Of a stretch of DNA of 64,000 nt, positions 1 to 12,429 are shown piece by piece. A program made the translations under genes and the position numbers. The DNA lies in the NCBI GenBank assembly GCA_964057225.1, contig OZ059894.1:15592476-15656475 (forward strand), in the 5' to 3' direction. This stretch comes from Auanema rhodensis. Its lineage: Eukaryota > Nematoda > Chromadorea > Rhabditida > Rhabditidae. The notes beneath the pieces were generated by a model. That model made no database searches and was not told where the DNA came from. It worked only from the letters and a program-made list of their open reading frames with translations. How positions within the stretch are numbered: the stretch's first letter is position 1; the number at the start of each line of letters is the position of its first letter.

Positions 1-461
1 TCAATACAGAACCTTCTGTACAGCCTGAACCAGTTATGAAACCTTCCACAACTCTTGAGAAACGTTCAAGTATAGGTATTGTTTTTTTACATTCTTCCAT
101 GAAATTAGTATTGTAGAATCTAATCAACAAGATCGAAAAAGCTCTCAAGTTATGAATATTCTAAATAATAAAAATGAAACAAGTGATAGTGAAGATGATA
201 TTGAAAAACAGAACGTGACCACCAAGAACATGAAGTCATCTGGCTTGCAATCTGTCATTCAACAATCGAAGTAAGCATTTCGTACAATTTTTTACTTTCC
301 TGTCAATCTTTTGAAATAGGTCAAAGACGACTACAAACAGTGGCTCACTCTCTATGTACTTGAAGAAAATAGCGGATAATGATAGTTCTAGCAGTGAAGA
401 TATATTTTCACCCGTGAAGAAAATGGGTGGAATTGATAGTGATTCAGATTTTTTCGGTTAA
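1..461 (+). CDS. 3' end of an unrecognised acidic, Ser/Asp-rich protein (partial)
   Basis: Three exons join in one frame: 1-75, 117-270 and 320-461, with GT-AG introns of 41 and 49 nt and consistent phases. The encoded tail of about 122 residues is hydrophilic. It contains an SDSEDD acidic patch, then QSVIQQSK, a short MYLKKIADN helix, SSSSEDIFSP with a proline-directed site, and ends in DSDSDFFG. The acidic/Ser clusters look like casein-kinase-2 substrates and suggest an intracellular, possibly nuclear protein; that is inference. I recognise no domain and the N-terminal part lies outside the window. A polyadenylation signal AATAAA follows at 553-558, about 90 nt after the stop. Confidence 0.7.
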
Positions 462-761
462 TTCTTTGAAAATTGTTCAAAAGAAAAACTTTTTATTTGC
501 ATAATTATAATTATATGTATATGTGAATTTGATATTAGCTTTCTTAATTATTAATAAACTTTTAAACAAGAATTTCTAGTAAACAAGTCTTATTTCGTGT
601 TACAAACGAAAACATGACCCAATGACAAATATAAACAGACCTTTAGTGTATTCGAAAAGTAAAGAGACTAAACTTGATAGTTTGGTATAATAATTAACAC
701 ATTTTGCGTAAATATTTGTTGTATCGTAGAATTAATTTATGTTCTCACTTCAGAATTAAAT
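462..761 (+). promoter_or_regulatory. Operon-like intergenic gap with poly(A) signal and trans-splice acceptor
   Basis: The 300-nt gap between two same-strand genes holds AATAAA at 553-558 and a TTCTCACTTCAG acceptor ending at 753, eight bases before the next ATG. No upstream exon for that acceptor is visible. This is the usual layout of a nematode operon or of an SL trans-spliced gene; which of the two cannot be decided from sequence alone. Confidence 0.5.
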
Positions 762-3429
762 ATGGGAGAAATCGAGGATGCAAACTTATCAGCTCATACT
801 GATACAGCATCGGTTGTTGAGGACAAAGAAAAACTAGTGGAAGATGAGAACGCTAGGAAAAGAGATAGATCTCAAGGTACATTGCTTTTAATAATCACAT
901 TGTTCTCAATTATGTCTTAGCTATCAACTCCTGTTTTTAGCGGAAAAATCTCCTTCTCCAGTGGCAAAAAGAACTCGCCGTGAAAAAGAAGACAAAAAAG
1001 GTAGCATTTTTTTTCTAAAACTAGTATAATCTATTACATCTTAAAAATTATAGACGATAAAAAATCAAGTAGAGAGGATAAAGACCGAAAAGACAAAAAG
1101 GATGATAAAAAAGAAAGTGATAAAAAGTCTAAGGATCGTCGGTCACATAGAGGACGATCTCGTTCAAAATCAAGGTTTTTTAACTTTATATTTTTTAAAC
1201 ATTTTGAATTATTGAGTTGTTTGAAACTATATTTGAAGTTAATACTTTAGGAGTCGATCTCCTTCAAAACGAAGCAAAAAGGAGAAAAAAGAAGACACAG
1301 ATGAAGAGGGAGAGTTAAAAGAACCTGTAAAACCAAAAGTTCTTTCGGCCCGTGAATTGGAACGTCAACGACTGATTGAAGAGGAAATAGCTGTATGTCT
1401 GAATTAGGGAACTGGATATAATGATTCAATCTAATTGTAGAAAGAAAAGGAAGAGGAAGCTGACGAACCTGTATGGTCCATGAAAAGAGCTCAAGAAGAA
1501 AAGCCAAGCAGAGCATGTCCATATTTAGATACTATTGATAGGTTAGTTCTACCCTTTTGTTCAAAATATTCATTTTCCTGCGTAACAGGTCAGTATTGGA
1601 TTTTGATTTTGAAAAATTATGCTCTGTTTCTCTATCTCATTTGAATGTATATGCTTGTTTGATTTGTGGAAAATATTTCCAGGTAAGGTTAGTTATTTCA
1701 AGCAGTTTATTATATTTTTATTTAGGGCCGTGGTACTAATACTCATGCTTACACCCATTCTTTGGATACAGATCATCGTGTGTTCATGAATTTGCAAACT
1801 CTAAAGTTCTATTGCCTTCCGGATAACTATGAGGTTCAAGATCCGTCTCTTGATGATATCAAAGTAAGACATATGATAGATTTTATAAGTTTCAACTTGT
1901 GTTTATAGTATGTTTTACAACCAACTTATACTAAAAGTCTGATTGCTAGTCTTGATAAACAAACTCGAATGGCCAGAGCTTATGATGATAGTACTTACTA
2001 TCCTGGAGTTGTAGGTTTGAACAATATTAAAGCCAATGATTACTGTAATGTGATTTTCTCTGTAAGTTTTAAATTATAAGCTTTTATTTATTTATTTATT
2101 TTTTTATAGTCATTAGCTCATGTATCTCCATTACGTAATTATTTCTTACAAGAGGAGAATTATGCAAAAATTAAAAGACCTCCTGGAGATATATTGTCGG
2201 AATTACCAAAACGTTTCGGTGAATTGCTTAGAAAGCTTTGGAATCCTAAAGCTTTCCGTAAGCACGTATCTCCCCATGAGATGCTTCAAGCCACAGTTTT
2301 GTGTTCGGAAAAGAAATTCCAGTTTACTCAACAAAGTCAGTTTAGTCTTTTATATCATGAACTCATTTATGTTAATTTGAAGGTGATGCTGCTGACTTCA
2401 TGAACTTTTTATTGAACACTTTGCATGTTGCTCTTAATGGCAATAGCAAGACTAATTCATCCATAGTTTACAAGTATGTGTTTTTTCTTTCTGTCACATT
2501 CATATGGTATTCAATTTTAGAACGTTCCGAGGTAGAATGCGTCAATATTCTCGTAAGGTTATGCCAACTGAAGCTACTGATGAACAAAGACGGCAACTCC
2601 TTATTCTTCCTGAATATCAAGGTATAAATTTAATCTCTACTTGCCTTCAACAATAACTTCAGAAACCGTGAAAGAGATTCCTTTCATATACCTAACACTT
2701 GATCTTCCACCTGCTCCTTTATATAGAGATCAGCAGCTAGAAAATATTATTCCACAAGTTCCTCTTCATGTTCTTCTGGGAAAGTTTAATGGTGTTTTAG
2801 AACGTGTACGTGTGTTATAAAACTGGACTGTTTAAAAAATTTTCATGTTTCAGGAATACAAAACTTACAAGGAAAATATTATGAAACGGTTTGAGCTACT
2901 ACGTCTACCTGAATATTTGATTATTACATACAAACGGTTCAATAAGAATCAATGGTTTGTTGAGAAAAATCCTACTATTGTTAATTTTCCTATCAGGTAA
3001 AACAAATGTTAGTTTGTGAAATAATCTAAATGTTTTCAGTAATGTTGATTTGTATGATTGCTTAGCTCCTGAAGCTCAACAATCACATAAATACACGACA
3101 TATGATTTAATAGCTAACATAGTACATGAGGGAACTCCTGAAGAGGGTAGCTATCGTGTGCAATTAGTTCATCAAGTAATTATAATTATAATATCTAATT
3201 TTCAATCATCCACTTTTTTCAGGGTTCACAAAAATGGTTTGAATTGGAAGATCTTCATGTTAAAGAAATTCTACCTCAAATGATTGTACTGGCCGAGTCT
3301 TACATTCAGGTTATTGCTCTTTGATATTTCCTTACCCCTATTTCTGTTTTATAGCTCTGGAAACTTGATAGAACTAGAACTAGAGAACAACGGATGGCAG
3401 AAGCTACTGACACTCCAATGGATATGTAG
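762..3429 (+). CDS. usp39: USP39/Sad1-like U4/U6.U5 tri-snRNP-associated protein
   Basis: About a dozen short exons encode roughly 620 residues. The N-terminal ~120 residues are charged and RS-like (RSRSKSRSRSPSKRSKKEKK). Next is the UBP zinc finger, with CPYL, YACLICGKYFQGRG and the THAYTHS/DHRVF histidines. The USP fold then begins at GLNNIKANDY, followed by an ADFMNFLLNTLH box, YLIITYKRF, and near the end GSYRVQLVHQGSQKW with LPQMIVLAESYIQLWK. Order and wording match USP39/Sad1, a spliceosomal protein needed for tri-snRNP function. In the cysteine box the catalytic position is Asp (NNIKANDYCN), as in the catalytically inactive family. The start was chosen because ATG 762 follows an acceptor-like TTCAG and gives an open acidic leader. 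Poly(A) signal AATAAA is at 3548-3553. Confidence 0.95.
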
Positions 3430-5269
3430 ACGACGGACGTTGAGATGATTTGGTACAGGTTTTGCTTCTGATTTGTAGATAATTCTTTTTCTTGTGGTAA
3501 TTTATTTCCAGTTCATTGTTTGATCTTGTTTATTGTTAAAAAGATCCAATAAAAATTGTCTTTTTCTCTAATAGGGCAAAAGGAAACACATAATAGGTTG
3601 TCAACCATCTGTAGTGCATATGGGATTCCCTTTATCATATGGTATTCTAACTCCTGAGAAATCGTTATTCATTCATCTGTTCAACCAAGAAGTGGTTTCT
3701 TTTGCCATATAGTATTAAGATTGATCTAGTGATAACCATACATTTTCATTAAGAACATGGTTGTTATCAAGTAGAGCTCCAGAATTCTCTTTTTGACAAA
3801 AATTAACAAAAGAAGAATTTATTTTAACTTCTCTCAAGTTTCATCTACGATCTATTTTCTCATTCTTTTTTCACTAGTATGATGAGACTATATAATCCAG
3901 ATTTCATTTTCGAAAAAGAGTGATAATTTTTTTCGTAATTGGAGATAATTGAGCATTAGATTTTGATTATAGTCAACTAGTTTTCTTCCAATTTCAAAGT
4001 TTCTATTTTCTCTGATAATCCCGTATCTTCTTCTAATTGTTTCATATGTCAATGAATGAGATAGGACCAGGTGTCTTTTAATCATTCAACTTTTCGTTTA
4101 GTACTTTGTCCTCTTAGATTTTACATTTAGCAAATCAGTTAAAAAGCACATGTGCAAAAAACCGAAAAAAAAACTTTTTCCCAACTTACGTTTGAAACAT
4201 ACGTTTTCTTTGCAGTATTTCATGTACGAAGCTCTTAATAACTGCATTTTTGACACACAACTTGTATACTGATGGATATGAAGACAAACAGAAAAAGAAG
4301 TACGTCAGAAGTTTTCGTCTTTCTTCTTTACCATCATCTGCGTTTTCACAACCATCACCCATCGCTCTTTGCTGCAGCTTCATTTTGTATTAAATATTTT
4401 TTAACTGAAAGCTATTTTTCTAATGATAATTTCGAAATTCTCTAATAAACATAGCAATTTAAAACTCATACTAAGATATTTTGAATATGGCTTGCTGATA
4501 TTCATTGTATTCGTTCGTTGCTCCTAGGAGCTATTAGTGTAATAAGTTTTCGTACTTTTGTTTGGTTCTTTCGTCTGATTTACGTTCTAAAACAACTTGA
4601 AGCATGAGCTTCGATCTTTGTATTTTCATGTAAAAATGAGATTTAACAATAGTTTAAAAATTATAAGAACATAATTTTAATTGAAACACTAATAAAATGA
4701 AATAAAAGTGCCTAATATTTAAAATATCTTCATCACTTTGTACCATTATTGTGTCCCCCCTCTCCTTTTTATCATTCCAATATATTCTCTCTATCTTACA
4801 CAGCTGTTTCAAACCATAGCTTTACTGATGGAGCATTAGCGCGTGCAATATATACTTACGTGTTCAAAGTCTAAGAAGGTATCATCAACCGAAATTTTGT
4901 CCTCTTTGTAAATAGCATTTGCTCACTTGTTCACCCAAGTATTCTACATTTTATATGAGAAGGTTAAATTTATTGTCGTTGTTCTCGTCGTGATGTAGTG
5001 TCATCACATGCTCCGCTATGCTGATGACGTCAATTCGTTCTTCGCAAAGGTACACGTGCTTTTCAATCTCTTCTCCTCATCCTTCTCCGACACAACCATT
5101 TCGATACATACGACAGCATCTGCCTCTTAATTCTGTCTAAAATCTATACCAAATTTTGTCTTTAAAAATCAATTCTCCAAATGTTCAGAGTCTATAAATT
5201 AAATTATAAATATCATCTTAGTCAATAGTCGTGCAGGAGCTTTTCGCATAAAAGCACATGATTCTCACT

Positions 5270-5400
5270 GCTGACCATACAATGATAACAGAAAACATGG
5301 TGACATCATCTTGGCTACTTATCAATTTCAAAACTTTTTTGAGTATAAAAGTCGTCTCTGCCTGCTATTCATTTACGTTTCAAATTTTCTTATTATTTTG
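5270..5400 (+). promoter_or_regulatory. Orphan promoter-like patch (TATA box plus GATA motifs)
   Basis: A TATAAAA box lies at 5344-5350 in the context GAGTATAAAAGTCGTCTCTG. Upstream on the same strand are AATGATAACAG near 5283 and CTTATCA near 5317, both GATA-factor type motifs. No coding exon is recognisable downstream for several kb. It may drive a noncoding transcript or an unrecognised first exon. Confidence 0.25.
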
Positions 5401-6380
5401 AACAAGATAATATACATTTCCATATAGATAATAGCATATAGACTTTAATGTTTACTTTATAATATTCTAAACTAATATATACTTTGGTCATTTTTCTGTT
5501 TTCGTCTCTAAATATTCAATTATGAATCATATGGTCAATGTATGACAGATATTTTGAACTTCTCAATTTATTGCGGGGCATGCAAAGTAATAAAAATTTT
5601 TAAATGATTATACTCAAAGAGAAAGTTTTATTGATAACATCAAATTGAAAGGAACAATTAGAACTAGATATCTGTCTTTACTTATCTTTCATCCTGCCAG
5701 CATGTTCATAACACCGTTTTAAACTTCATGATATGTTGCGCAACATTTATTTTAATCTTCAGCTTATTGTAAATTTATCCAAGCATTTGTTGATCTCTGT
5801 CACCTTGCTGACTTGAGCAAATTATTTTTGTACGTTTCGTTGTTGACAAAAAAAAAGATGATAGCCGGAAATACAGAAGTACACAACTGTTCAAATATAG
5901 TTTGAATGTGAGCGATCATAAATGAAAATAGTATATGACATAGAGAGGAAAACAAAAAAAAGAGAAAGAGGGAGTAAAATAACGTGAAAAGAGAAAGACA
6001 TAAAGTAGAGAACAAGAGAAGGGCAGGATTATATAATCTTTTTACTTTAAAAACAGAACAATTCATCCTATATATAGAGAAAAAATTTCGGCTAGCTTAT
6101 CTGAAAACGCTACTACTTCTAGTCATCTTTGGTATCAGTTATTTTTTATAATCATTTCGAATTTTGTATGACGAAATATTTTTCATGAGAAGTGACCAGA
6201 AAATTTTCAAAATCTTTTAAGTGAAACCTGTTTTAATGAAATTTTAAAATAAAAAAAAGTTAAATGAAGAACTCCCAAATAGTGATGGTATGTCGATCTA
6301 TCTATGTGTATATGTCATCATTATTACAACAGTATTGAACAAGCGTCTTATTTCTCTAATTATATAACACGGTGAAAGCG

Positions 6381-6912
6381 CACGTGCCTTCTGTAAAATA
6401 ACATGTTTAGACAGCATAGGATAAACATATACGTTTCAATCTTTTTGCAACTCTAACTTTGATTAAATAGTTCCTAATTCAGTATAGTTCAATAATTCTT
6501 ATTATATATGCTAATACTCACGTGAGCATTTGCACGTGGACGCTATTGAATATGCAAAATACGTTACTTCGTAGGAATGCGCATGGTCTATTGGTTGCTT
6601 TCACATATATATATTATATGTTACATTTATATTATTTTTATTCCCAACTTCTTCATTGAATTAGATTTTAAATTACAATTCTAGATTAACAAGTTCATAT
6701 CGTTCTTTATTTAATGTACTTTCACTTATGATATTTAATGAAAAAAGTGTTCTATTGTGGCTAATTTGTAGTAGCATTAAATCTTTCTTAGAATTCCACA
6801 GTTCTTGCTATATTTGATAATAATATGAAATTGAAATCAAACAATACTTTGACCAGCCATCACAGCACTGAATTTATTTTTAAGCACTATCACGTATAAA
6901 CACTTGCACGTG
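6381..6912. promoter_or_regulatory. Cluster of four CACGTG E-box/G-box palindromes
   Basis: CACGTG occurs at 6381-6386, 6519-6524, 6533-6538 and 6907-6912, the middle pair only 14 bp apart centre to centre. CACGTG is the canonical site for bHLH-leucine zipper factors of the Myc/Max/Mondo and HLH-30/TFEB families. Regulatory function is inferred from clustering only. Confidence 0.3.
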
Positions 6913-8564
6913 CTCTTTTATGACTGACTGATAACTGGATGAGGTCATTACGTATTTTGTCTTTAATTTTCTCATAATGATGCTGGAAAGATCATTTTTT
7001 CATCTATTGCTCATAATGATATAGTAAACAGAATAAAACACGAATACACTTTTCTCGTTTTCATTCCATTTTTTCATTTTTTTTTGTGATCATCAAATCA
7101 TCTGAATCGTTCATTCGCTCTTTCATGTTGTCTCCGATAAATACATTCTAAAACTTTCTTTTTGTCAAGTAACTAATGATATATCTGTCGTATTCTTATG
7201 TTTCCCTTTCATAATATATATGTATTTTTCTAAATGTATTTCTCAATATCGTTTACATAGTCTTTGACTTGAGTTTACTCATTGAAGCCCAATCAGAAAC
7301 GTGCAGAAAGTACTTCACTGTTATCTATATGTAGAACTCATTTTGAACTAACGGAGTACTCTGAGGCTTATATGACCGAAAACAAGTCAGATGTGAAGCT
7401 GTATGACTACATAAAGAGTTCTCACGACGTTTAAGGATATTGTGTTATCAATCTATTTTCAATTTCTAATTTTACCTTTAATATTTTTTCGGTTGTTTTC
7501 CAATGATCATAAGAACTTTCTTTCTTCTCATATATTTCTTTCAGTAGTTTGAAGATCCACTGGACACCCACTAGGTCTCGTGAACCACGTCGTTGATGAT
7601 GACGATAGTTGCTAGCGATAAACAGGCTTGTTTTCGTGTCTTACCAGACTCTAGCTCATGGATGCATTCTAGCTCACACACACTTTTCTTCATGAAGAAA
7701 TAGAGTATATGAGTAGAAGAGAGAAAGGAGATGAAAGAAAGAGTAAGAAAGAGAAATAGAAGAAGACAGAGGGCAGAAGGCAGCGCCTGTGAAAAGGAAG
7801 TGAATTGATGTAAAAGATAGATTTTTAGATAAAAAGTTCAAATAAGAAAACAGTTGGAATTACCATGAACAAAAACTTCACGTAATCACTAAGCTATTAA
7901 AAAAATGTTTCACAAATATAAAAAAAAAGTCTGTTGAGTATACTAAAGTGAGAATGACATAAATTGCTTTGAAAGTTCGGTAGCTCACCCAATTTTTTTC
8001 CACAAACTATATAAATTTCGATTTGGATTATAGTTTTTCTTTGAAGTATTTGTTCTTTTTTTTTGCAACTTTTTGTATGCTTGGTAGACATATGAAATGC
8101 ATTTCTGATTATCATAGCTTACCAGAAAAAAAAGACAAAAATGAAAAGAAATGTAAGATATATTTGTGGAGGTTTATAAAAAAATTGCTTACGTAATATC
8201 ATTAATTTTCTGGAAATCAAAAATTTGTTTGTGATGAGTTGAACTTTTCTAGTCGTTCCACTAGACTTTTTATCGCTTTGTAAGATTTGGAGGTAAATAT
8301 CACATGTTTTAGATGATTTAAATGAAAGTAAAAGATAATAGAAAATAGAGAGTAAAAAAAGAGGGAAAGATAGGTGAAGAAGAGGAGGAATAAAGAAAAA
8401 GAGTGAGAATTAGAGAGAAAACAATTTGCTTGGATGACTAGCTTTCATATATCTTTCCACTCATTTCTCTTTCATTTTCTCTATCTCTCTCTCTTCAATA
8501 TTCCATTAACTAGTACATTCTCTCATATTTCTCTCTTTCTCGATTTCTCCCCCAAAAATTGTGT

Positions 8565-8710
8565 GTCGGCGTTTCAGCTCACTGGTCTCAACCCAAGGAC
8601 CCGACCCATGTGTTGTTGGGAGGGGAGGGGGCAGTGCTTATACTAGGGTCTGCCTGACGAACTGGCTGGTGGCTTTGCTTCACAACCAGGCTGGTCTTTC
8701 ACATTTCACT
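8565..8710 (+). other. GC-richer island with G-rich run inside the AT-rich desert
   Basis: Composition changes abruptly: the block holds GGGAGGGGAGGGGG at about 8620 followed by CTGGCTGGTGGC and CCAGGCTGG. Flanks are T/C-rich simple sequence. Compositional contrast suggests an inserted repeat or a structured element. I recognise no family, and the short frame across it has no support as a gene. Confidence 0.3.
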
Positions 8711-9969
8711 GACTAACATCATTACGACATTCTTTTCAAATGTAGTTCAACTCTGAGTTTAACGCTTTAGGTGTTTTTGTGTGGCTTTATTGTATACAAT
8801 TCAATTTCCTTTTTACTTTGTATTTGAATATTTTTCTTCAAATTTCTTATTAAAATGATGTGCATAAGAGTTCGCAAAGATACAGCTTGCACTTATCTGC
8901 ATGGCATAGCCCCATTTTAGCCACGAGATGCGGCCTCAAGGCATACGTTGGAATGCTATACTTATGTTATTCTGCCTTCAAATTCCTAGGCTTCATTCAA
9001 TTTTTCGTACTTAATTCACATTTCCTGTATTTCCTTCCAGAATATTGGTGTTTGATACTATAATCCGCTTAATTATTTTGAGAACATGACCCCAAGTAAC
9101 TATAAAAGTTTATAAACTGTTCATAAACTTATAAAACAAATAATATAGCTTTCTCATATTTGTTAGCCATATGAGACATGAAATACTAAATATTCTCATT
9201 CAAATAGAGCAATTTGGAGCATTTTTTATCGAAATAGGTGCATTTTCTTTTCTTTTTTATTTATAACTGCAAATTCGTATAGTATTACACAAGATATTTA
9301 ACTATGTATCTCATATATATATTTATTTTCCTTGAAGCTCATATTAAAGTTGAAACCTACTATCTTTAAACATTTTTTTCTTTGAATTTTCATGGATTTT
9401 TTATTATTGATTGTGAAAATAACTTTCATATCAACATGTGCTTTAACGGTTTTTGTGTTTCATTTTACCTGTTTTTCTTTAGTAATTATGTTATGGCGTC
9501 ATTTTGAAATACCTCAGGCTATAACAGATTATAGGCCCTTTCCAAGAAGCATAAACAGGTCTCGCGGTTTCCCACTCACACTATCTGTTGTTCACTGCTC
9601 TCTCATGATATTTTATGAACACGCTTAGGCTGTTCCATTTATACACTGTAAACAGACTATTTTCTCGAAATTTCTAATAAAATTACGCCCAGCTGTTAAT
9701 GATTCCTATTTTTCTTTTTTTCTTTTAACTTTGTTATTGTTTTCGTTCTGTTTATGAAAATTTTGCTTTTATTCGCTTGTTTAAAAAATCAACTTCTGCC
9801 CATTTGAAGTATTTGTGTTTTAGAAACAAATACTTCTCCATCTGCTTTAATCTTCTCGAATCTTCTATTCATCTATTTGTCATCTTCAAATATCTTATCC
9901 AATTCCTCATACCTTCTAAAGCATCGGAACTCCGTATAATCTTTTTCATTAATCTGTTGTTTGTGATGA

Positions 9970-10320
9970 TCACATCAATGTGGGCTTCGACCCTCGTGCT
10001 ATATCGCAGGCACTCTCCACGCGCTTACTCTTCTTCTCTACCTCCGATATTGTTCGTTCAAAGTCCCTGTTTCATGTGTTTCTCGTCTACAAATGGAGAT
10101 TGACTTGTGCATCTGACACTCGTCAACGACGACGTCTGATTCGACATCCGGCTTCGTGCCTTAGATTTCGTGCGGGCCCAAAGCAACCAGCCAACACGAC
10201 TGCCAAGTTCAGCTTCAGCTTTTTTGTTGTTCTGCCGACTTTGTCCATTTCTTTCTCTGCTTCTTTTTCACTCCCTCTTCGTCTCCTAACATGTAACACT
10301 ATTTCGTTCTCTTTTTGAAT
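9970..10320. other. GC-richer island of unknown nature
   Basis: This segment (with CGACGACGTCTGATTCGACA near 10125 and GTGCGGGCCCAAAGCAACCA near 10170) is far less AT-rich than its surroundings. Two overlapping frames are open for about 110 codons but change character into F/S/L-rich simple sequence at both ends, so I do not call a CDS. It may be an old repeat copy. Confidence 0.25.
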
Positions 10321-12429
10321 TGGCGCTTTTGGAAGAAGAAAAACAATCGACTTGCTCCCCTTTATTTCTTTTCGTTGACGGAGTTAGTCTGTTCCGTCGT
10401 CTGTTGCATTTTCTCATTCACTTCGGTTTCCCACCACTTTTCAATTTTTTGAAATAATTTTGTGAAATGTTCATATAATCTCCGTTCTCCTGCTTAATAT
10501 AATGTGTGTTTTTCGTTTTCTACAGCCACGTTATTCCAGCATTTCAAAAAGATTTCATGCTACCCCCCATGGCAATTTTTGCGTTTCAGTTCCCTTTTCA
10601 AGCTAAATCATATACGTTCGTCCATACATACATGTATACATGTCTTTTACTTTTTATCTTTCACTTCCTCCATTCGTCTTTATCCAAAAATTGTCATTTT
10701 GCATCACGCTTTCGTTAATTGTTTTCTCATTTTCCATGAAATCATACATTCATATTTCCTTTTTACTATTTCTTTCTGCATTTTTCTGAAATAACCACGA
10801 TCTTTACCCATCATTCGACATCTGTTCTTATATTTCCATTCCGATTTTACTGAGTCTCCATTTCATTATTTTTCCACACATTCGAAATACAGATGTTTCA
10901 AGATTTTCATTATCTGCTTGTTCGCCCTTCAAGGTCATTTGTCATGTTTTCTCTCAATAGTGCATACAATGACTCAGCACAGTCGGGCTTATTTATTGTT
11001 TTTATTTTTTATATTCTTTGAAACAAAAACCAAAAGATTATCAGTCATAAAGATAAATCCATAACGCATTTTTGTTCAACCGTCGTGCCAAGCCAGCTCG
11101 TTTTCGACATTCACCAAGCCTCCTTCTAACGTATTCCAATATGCGACCTTGAGCTTTTCCCCCTATCATGACTTCCTCTTCCATCTGTTTCTCGTATTGC
11201 AATTATTATTGACCACCAAACAAGGATATTGCATGAAGTTTTCTTTTATTTTCGTTTTCTCTCAATTTTTTCATTGATTGCTTATGTTTTTCATGCCTAT
11301 GTTTGTCTTTTCTTCCATATATTTGATAGTTTTTGAGAGGACTATTGCTGTCTTAAAACACTGTTCTTGGAAATATTTTAAAATACTTTCCTTAAATGTG
11401 AAGTGAGCTCTGCTCGTTAGTTGTTATTTCCACTTGCTAGAGATATTCTACGTGAACTGCACGTGAAAAACAGTGTAGTTTCCTGCTTGAGAGATGTAAT
11501 AAACGGTTGCATTTCACTCTCATTCTCACAAATTCTTCTTTTCTGTAATCACATGGCATCCTAGCTGACCGCTTACTACTGTTCTTCAAAACTAATGTGA
11601 CAAGAGAACTAATATTGAAAGATGAGTTGCACGAGATGATAAGGCTTCCACGGAAGTGTCAGACCGGGGGGGTTGTATGTGTGCGTGTGTATACGAGCAC
11701 CTATCTTTGCATGTGGTCAGAGCTACTTCTTATCTAAATTTATTTAATTCTATTGCTTGTCTTTAGACTTCCTCGTTTACGTTCAATAATTCGTTTTTGA
11801 TTTTTGTTATCATTTTCCTACCAGAGACTAATTATGATTTGTAGTCTAGAAACTGTGAACATTCTATTGATAGTAATTAAGTCATAAGTTAGAAAAGCTA
11901 GCGCTTGAATAAATAAAAGAAGTGAAAGCGATGAAATGAATCGGCGTATTCTATCGGGTGCAGCATAGCTAGACCGAGAAATGTACGATAAAACTCCATT
12001 CACCCAGTACTTTGATCGACCACTAATTTTCAAAAGACATAAAGCTTATCACGAGGTAAACTGAGACTATCCAATAGGCGTATCCTGAACAGTCGTGCAG
12101 CACAGAGAACACGATGAGGCTCCTGTCTGCCATTTCATCGACAACGTGCTTTTCCAAAGATTACTGCAATTGCGATTTTTGAATTCTGGATATTTTTCAT
12201 CAAAATGCATATGTTTTTCATTCATTTTTCTGTGTTTTCCTTAACATCCATACAGCCCTATATGCTTCATATTCTCTATATTGTTATTTGTTTTTCTCGT
12301 TTTTTCTTGTTTTTTTTTTCATCTTTTCGATATATCTTCGAAGATCTTATCATATACTTCAATTTTTTAATTCATTATTCCAGCTCTAAATCCTAATTTG
12401 TATTCGTTACTGCGACGTTTCTCGTTCTC

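Larger units (their letters stand above)
3430..12429. other. 9-kb gene desert
   Basis: No exon chain with family resemblance was found on either strand. The stretch is AT-rich, with CACGTG motifs at 5053, 6381, 6519, 6533, 6907 and 11460, a TATA/GATA patch near 5270-5400, a purine-rich block at 7680-7790, pyrimidine-rich runs at 8430-8560 and 9230-10800, and GC-richer islands at 8565-8710 and 9970-10320. Open frames here are short and rich in F, S, L and I because of the T-rich composition, so none is called. It could hold regulatory DNA for the gene at 12430 or unrecognised noncoding RNA genes. Confidence 0.6.

Noticed and set aside
10000-10320. 112-codon frame beginning MGFDPRAISQAL as a gene
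   Set aside because: It dissolves into F/S-rich simple sequence and overlaps another equally open frame; recorded only as a GC-rich island.
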